A DNA stretch of 39,707 nucleotides from Westiellopsis prolifica IICB1. GTDB lineage: Bacteria; Cyanobacteriota; Cyanobacteriia; Cyanobacteriales; Nostocaceae. Position numbers and translations under genes: made by a program. Location of the stretch: positions 998,713 to 1,038,419 of the forward strand of contig NZ_NAPS01000001.1 of the NCBI RefSeq assembly GCF_004323185.1, read 5' to 3'. The notes under the pieces are model-generated. The model did no database searches. It saw only the letters and a list, made by a program, of their open reading frames with translations, and had not been told where the DNA came from. Positions 35,750-39,707 of the stretch are shown here, in pieces. Within the stretch, counting starts at the first letter, position 1; every line of letters starts with the position of its first letter.

Positions 35750-35854
35750 TACCATTTCACTTTTTTGATGATACAAATACATGGGTAGGGGCGTACACTC
35801 GTATACCCCTACAGTAAATCCAATATGTATCAGGATTTTTGTGAAACGGTATAA
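35747..35854. mobile_element. 108-bp MITE-like element bridging two genes
   Basis: Terminal inverted repeats, TACCATTTCAC (35750-35760) against GTGAAACGGTA (35841-35851), match at 10 of 11 positions. Further weaker matching continues inward to TGATACA/TGTATCA. In the centre, GTAGGGG (35785-35791) and CCCCTAC (35806-35812) form a hairpin extended by a wobble-containing GTAC/GTAT helix. The element has no coding capacity. It fits exactly between the DUF3120 stop and the first codons of the pentapeptide gene. Confidence 0.65.
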
Positions 35855-36683
35855 TTCCAGTGATCTCAACTTTGCTAATCAGGATTTACGAAATCGCTCT
35901 TTTCAAAAGCGTAATTTGATTGGTGCAGATTTTAGCGGTGCGGATATTCGCGGTTGTGATTTTAGTAATGCTTTATTACGGGAGGCTAATTTTAAGGAAG
36001 TCAAGGCTGGTCAAACTCTTATACACTTAATAATTACAATTATTGTTGCAGTAGTTGTGGCGATCGCTACGTTTCATGCAATTAGCCAGATATTATTTAA
36101 CGTTCTGGGTGTAACTCCTGAAGAACCAGCCTGGTTTTATAGTCTAATTTTCTTCTGTATTTTGGGTATTGTCACAGTCGCCTCTGCTGTGAGAGTTATT
36201 AATGATACTAAATTATTCATCAAGCGTATTGCGACAACAGTTTCGGGAGCAGTATTAGGTGCATTACTAGCTTTATTTTATCGCGGCATCACCACGATCC
36301 AAAATCATCCACAGATTGGGATAAAAACTTTAATTTTGAGTGCGATGATTACAGGATTGCTGGGTTTTTACTTTCCCAGAGGATTGGTAAGTGTTGCGGT
36401 TGGGGTTGCAGGTACGGTAGCAGCATACGGATTTGCTTTTTTACTAGGGTCAATGGCATTTGCACACATAAGCACCCTGCATATTGTTTGGGGATTAGTA
36501 TGGGGGAGTTTGTGTGTGGGAGCGATCGCACTAGTCATGCTTTCCCTAGTTCACAATGTAAAAGAAATTACAAGCTGCTTTGCCACATCATTTCGTGGTG
36601 CTGACTTAACAAACGCTAATTTTGAAAATGCCAAACTTGGAAATACAGATTTTTCCAGAGCAGTAGACATCTCCAGAAATTAA
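35841..36683 (+). CDS. Pentapeptide-repeat protein with internal membrane domain
   Basis: A protein of 281 residues from GTG 35841. The N-terminal 40 residues are pentapeptide repeats (DLNFANQDLRNRSFQKRNLIGADFSGADI...), which form a right-handed beta helix. A hydrophobic block of about five to six transmembrane segments follows (residues about 60-240). A short return of pentapeptide sequence closes the protein (FRGADLTNANFENAKLGNTDF). An ATG at 35781 would add 20 residues drawn entirely from a palindromic repeat (GRGVHSYTPTVNP), so the GTG with AGGA five bases upstream is preferred. In cyanobacteria pentapeptide proteins are numerous and mostly unassigned. The transmembrane insert between two repeat segments is less common. 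Confidence 0.85.
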   Translation: MKRYNSSDLNFANQDLRNRSFQKRNLIGADFSGADIRGCDFSNALLREANFKEVKAGQTLIHLIITIIVAVVVAIATFHAISQILFNVLGVTPEEPAWFYSLIFFCILGIVTVASAVRVINDTKLFIKRIATTVSGAVLGALLALFYRGITTIQNHPQIGIKTLILSAMITGLLGFYFPRGLVSVAVGVAGTVAAYGFAFLLGSMAFAHISTLHIVWGLVWGSLCVGAIALVMLSLVHNVKEITSCFATSFRGADLTNANFENAKLGNTDFSRAVDISRN

Positions 36684-36697
36684 ATATGCATTACACA

Positions 36698-36733
36698 GTA
36701 GAGACGCGAAATTTCGCGTCTCTACATTCTTTT
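36698..36733 (+). terminator. 28-bp perfect palindrome, terminator-like
   Basis: GTAGAGACGCGAAA (36698-36711) is followed directly by its exact complement TTTCGCGTCTCTAC (36712-36725), then ATTCTTTT. It is a dispersed cyanobacterial palindrome type and lies 15 bases after the pentapeptide gene stop. Degraded relatives occur at 376-397 and inside the GHL10 gene at 31407-31426. Confidence 0.75.
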
Positions 36734-36824
36734 CACCAGAGGTCTAATAGCCTCTATCGAAATTGTACGAAATACAGTGATTATACTGTGAATAACAAGA
36801 TAGCAACCTTAAACTAGTTTAGCT

Positions 36825-39707
36825 ATGCCTCTCACCTTCAACTTTGCTATTAGTCAAAATCAGACCTTTGAATTACGGTGTGATTATGGTTCGCGGCGTT
36901 TGGATAGCGATGAGTTGCTAGCACTGATTGATGTATGTGAAAAAAATTATTATCCGCGACGAAAAGATAGTTTCCCCGAACTCATGCAACTAGGACGACG
37001 GCTTTATCACTGGCTGGATGGTAAAGAAGGATGGCTGAGAAGGGCGTTAGATGAAGCTGATGAGGGGACGATTTATTTAGATTTGATTCAAACTAGCGAG
37101 GCGCAGGGATTAAACCCACAAACAGAACGGATGGCGTTAGGGTTGGCGCATTTACCTTGGGAATTATTACATGATGGCACTGGGTTTTTACTGCAACAGT
37201 CGAATGTATTGCCAGTGCGTTCTATGCAGCAACGCAATACTCAAGTTATTGGTGTACAGAATCGCCCTTTGCGGCTGCTATTTATGGCAACTGCACCGGA
37301 AGATCCCAGAGTTGCGACGCTGGAGTTTGAACGAGAAGAAGCCAATATTCTGCAAGCAACCAAAGATCAGCCGTTGGCGTTGATTGTTGAGGAAAGCGGC
37401 TCGATTGAAGAGTTGAAAAATCTGGTTGCATCCTACGGCGAAGATTATTTTGATGTCTTTCACATCACGGGACACGGATTAATTTATACCAATCAAGACT
37501 ACGGCTTTTTGCTGCGCCAAGGACAAAGAATTGCAGATCATACCCCCTGCTTGATCACTGAAGATGAAGTGGGGAATGTCCAACTTACTACCGTGAGTGA
37601 TCTCGCCAAAGCCTTTCGCGGACGCTGGCCGAGGGTGATTTTTCTGTCGGGTTGTCACACGGGAGAAGTTGCGAATAAAGGGACAGTACCCTCAATGGCG
37701 CAACAGTTGGTAAAGGCGGGGGCGGGTGTGGTTTTGGGTTGGGCGCGTCCGGTGTATGATCGCACGGGTATTATTGCAGCAAAAGCGCTGTATCAGGCTT
37801 TGGCGACGGGGGCGACGGTAGAGGAAGCGGTGAAAGCAGCCCAGCAGGAGATGATTGCTGAAGAATGCACCGACTGGCATTTATTGCGGATTTATCGAGA
37901 TACACGCCCGGTTGAGGAGTTGGTAACACCCTTGAGAACTAGGGGAAGAGAAAAGCTAGTATTTGCACCGCCAGAAAATGAATTTTTGGATGAAAATAAT
38001 ATAGTTAAAGTCGCCAGTCGTTTGAAATTTGTGGGACGCAGGCGGGCTTTACAAAGGTGTTTGCGGGCGTTGCGAGAAACGAGTGACAACATCGGCGTGT
38101 TGATTGCGGGGATGGGGGGACTGGGTAAGAGTACTTTGGCGGCGCGACTGTGTACGAGAGTCAGAAGCCAGCGCGAAGAGTTTCAGCAGGTGGTGTTGGT
38201 TGGGGTTTTGGATGAGATAGGTTTGCTGAATAAGCTTTCGAGCAAATATGAACGGTTTGGTGATGTTCCCGCACTCCTCAACGAACCAAAGGTTTCTCTG
38301 AAGGGACGACTGCAAAACTTTTTTAAGGCAGTTGAAAACGAACACAATCAGCCTTTGCTGTTAGTGTTGGATGACTTTGAGCAAAACATCCCCAAAGCTA
38401 ATATTGAGAATGGCTCATTGCGGATGACGGTCCAAGCCTACCGAATTTTAGAAGCGATTTGTGCGGCGCTGGCAGAAAATAACGCTGTGAGTCGGTTGAT
38501 TGTTACCTGTCGCTATTTGCAAGCGGACACTTTACCACCCCATCGCCTGCATTTAGAATCTTTGGCAGCGATGAGCAAAAGCGATATTGATAAAATCTGC
38601 CGTCCGTTAGACAAGGAAATTCAGCAACAGCCAATCACGCAACGGATTATTAAAGTAGCTGATGGTAATCCCCGCTTGTTGAAATGGCTGTTAGAAGTGA
38701 TTCAGCAACCAGGTTTAGAACCAGATGTGCTTTTGACTCGTTTAGAAGCGACTGAGCAAAAGTTCCGCGAAGATATTTTGGCACAGACTTTGCTGGATGC
38801 TTTGGAAAGTGAAGAGAAAAAGTTTCTGGCGCGGTTGAGTGTGTTTCAATTGTCGGTGTCGGGGGAGATAGCCCACAAAACCGCCTGGGAATCAAATTCC
38901 CAGGCTAAAAGCGAAAGTCCTCTAAAGAGGACTGAGGATTTAGGAAAAGGTATTTCTAGTCCGCTTGAGCGGACTTCAGCTATGAGCCAGGAAATTAATT
39001 TCCTGGCGATTATGGGCAAACTAACCAGCCTCAGCCTAGTAGAGTCGGCGACAACCCACGCCACACAAAAACAAGAATATCGGGTGACGACGATTTTAGA
39101 ACCATTGCTGCAACCTGTGTTAACTGGGGAAGAATGGCAAACTACGCGACAAGCCGCAACCCAGAGTATTTATCAAAGTTGGTGGGAAGAGGTTGATAAC
39201 CCCAACGAAGAACAAGCACGGGAAATCGTCAGGTTAGCGGTGTTGGCAGAGTTAAAAGAAATCGCCGTCACCGTTGGATATAGTATGGCGAGACGTTGGG
39301 TGAATCGTAGCCGCTATGTGGAAGCCCTGGAATTATGCCGAGAAATTCTATCTTTAGGCGAAGATTACCGGATTTTGGGAACCATTGCCAGGGCGGAAGT
39401 AACTTTGGGCTTGGTTGAGGAAGCGATGACGCATTATCAACAAGCTTTAGAACTTTGCCCAGAGGATGAGGTTAAACAAAAAGCTTCCATTCTCCACAAC
39501 ATGGCAGGGTTAATCGCCCAACAAGGAGAAATCAATCGAGCGTTAGCACTCTACGAACAATCTTTGCAAATCACAGACAGCATCAACGATGTGGGTGGTA
39601 AAGCTGCTACCCTCAACAACATGGCAACATTATTTGCCCAACAAGGAGATATCAATCGAGCGATCACACTCTACGAACAATCTTTGCAAATAAAAGAAAG
39701 CATCAAC
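36825..39707 (+). CDS. CHAT protease-STAND NTPase-TPR protein, cut by the window end
   Basis: An open frame from ATG 36825 to the window end, at least 961 residues and without a stop. The CHAT caspase-like domain covers about 130-330, with the catalytic pair H217 (HITGHG) and C277 (IFLSGCHTGE). A STAND/NB-ARC-like NTPase follows, with Walker A GMGGLGKST (429-437, K435) and Walker B LLLVLDDFEQ (512-521). Residues about 687-728 come from a palindrome-rich insert. TPR repeats begin near 820 and continue to the edge; the last two (HNMAGLIAQQGEINRALALY, NNMATLFAQQGDINRAITLY) are near-identical. The layout is like that of signalling ATPases whose TPR end senses a trigger and releases a caspase-like protease. 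Regulated proteolysis or abortive defence is plausible; the substrate is unknown. Confidence 0.92.
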   Translation, partial: MPLTFNFAISQNQTFELRCDYGSRRLDSDELLALIDVCEKNYYPRRKDSFPELMQLGRRLYHWLDGKEGWLRRALDEADEGTIYLDLIQTSEAQGLNPQTERMALGLAHLPWELLHDGTGFLLQQSNVLPVRSMQQRNTQVIGVQNRPLRLLFMATAPEDPRVATLEFEREEANILQATKDQPLALIVEESGSIEELKNLVASYGEDYFDVFHITGHGLIYTNQDYGFLLRQGQRIADHTPCLITEDEVGNVQLTTVSDLAKAFRGRWPRVIFLSGCHTGEVANKGTVPSMAQQLVKAGAGVVLGWARPVYDRTGIIAAKALYQALATGATVEEAVKAAQQEMIAEECTDWHLLRIYRDTRPVEELVTPLRTRGREKLVFAPPENEFLDENNIVKVASRLKFVGRRRALQRCLRALRETSDNIGVLIAGMGGLGKSTLAARLCTRVRSQREEFQQVVLVGVLDEIGLLNKLSSKYERFGDVPALLNEPKVSLKGRLQNFFKAVENEHNQPLLLVLDDFEQNIPKANIENGSLRMTVQAYRILEAICAALAENNAVSRLIVTCRYLQADTLPPHRLHLESLAAMSKSDIDKICRPLDKEIQQQPITQRIIKVADGNPRLLKWLLEVIQQPGLEPDVLLTRLEATEQKFREDILAQTLLDALESEEKKFLARLSVFQLSVSGEIAHKTAWESNSQAKSESPLKRTEDLGKGISSPLERTSAMSQEINFLAIMGKLTSLSLVESATTHATQKQEYRVTTILEPLLQPVLTGEEWQTTRQAATQSIYQSWWEEVDNPNEEQAREIVRLAVLAELKEIAVTVGYSMARRWVNRSRYVEALELCREILSLGEDYRILGTIARAEVTLGLVEEAMTHYQQALELCPEDEVKQKASILHNMAGLIAQQGEINRALALYEQSLQITDSINDVGGKAATLNNMATLFAQQGDINRAITLYEQSLQIKESIN
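38883..39007 (+). repeat. Four consecutive perfect palindromes inside the CHAT gene
   Basis: Four perfect hairpins lie in 125 bases. GCCTGGGAAT/ATTCCCAGGC is at 38883-38905 and AGTCCTCT/AGAGGACT at 38916-38933. AGTCCGCT/AGCGGACT is at 38958-38975 and GCCAGGAAAT/ATTTCCTGGC at 38986-39007. Similar palindromes are dispersed, intergenic repeats in cyanobacteria. Here they are read through in frame as about 42 residues (AWESNSQAKSE... to ...AMSQEINFL). Confidence 0.85.

Noticed and set aside
35781-35840. Upstream ATG start for the pentapeptide protein
   Set aside because: The added residues are encoded by a palindromic repeat and do not look like protein sequence.

Overview
The window reads as chromosomal DNA of a cyanobacterium, most likely a filamentous heterocystous one (Nostocales). 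The basis is a Form IB rbcL-rbcX-rbcS operon followed by an SSUL-tailed RuBisCO activase, very frequent HIP1 octamers (GCGATCGC), several cyanobacteria-typical membrane families (DUF3120, DUF1361, the TIGR03279-type radical SAM protein) and dense short tandem repeats (STRR-like GGGGATC, GGGCATT and GGGAGACAA units) at gene borders. No rRNA, tRNA or CRISPR array was seen.

Layout. 1-600: 21-bp tandem repeat and gene-poor DNA. 604-5815: CNNM/CorC-type CBS transporter, two hypothetical membrane proteins, a two-module winged-helix-like membrane protein and a CYTH triphosphatase. 6046-7667: an IS200/IS605-like element with no transposase, made of an omega RNA (HEARO) and an intact IscB nuclease. 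7713-10270: a 92-residue unknown protein converging on pyruvate formate-lyase. 10271-11177: a long divergent control region between pflB and rbcL. 11178-15792: rbcL, rbcX, rbcS, a strong terminator, a DUF2887 nuclease-like gene on the other strand, then rca. 15914-22533: TPR protein, ruvB, hisF, a small membrane protein, a 107-bp MITE, a transglutaminase-like protein, a baeRF-type protein and a DUF1361 protein. 22933-25005: a NACHT NTPase. 25149-29157: a CBS-PAS/LOV histidine kinase upstream of a REC-EAL response regulator. 29491-34753: GHL10-type glycosyl hydrolase, radical SAM/DUF512 protein and UppP. 34991-36683: DUF3120 protein and a membrane pentapeptide-repeat protein separated by a MITE-like element. 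36825-end: a CHAT protease-NTPase-TPR protein that runs off the window.

How genes work together. RbcL, RbcX, RbcS and Rca form one carbon-fixation module: large subunit, its assembly chaperone, small subunit, and an activase whose C-terminal SSUL domain mimics RbcS. PflB on the opposite side of the same control region points to fermentation in dark anoxia, although no PFL activase is present here. The kinase-regulator pair is a candidate light-to-c-di-GMP pathway, because one PAS domain carries the LOV cysteine and the EAL domain keeps its catalytic residues. The NACHT and CHAT-NTPase-TPR proteins are STAND-type signalling ATPases of the kind linked to antiphage defence or regulated cell death.

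The most unusual points are the complete IscB/omega RNA pair with a right-end hairpin lying across the iscB stop codon; four consecutive perfect palindromes carried in frame inside the CHAT gene; a MITE-like element that appears to supply the stop codon of one gene and the start codon of the next; and the LOV-type kinase paired with an EAL regulator.
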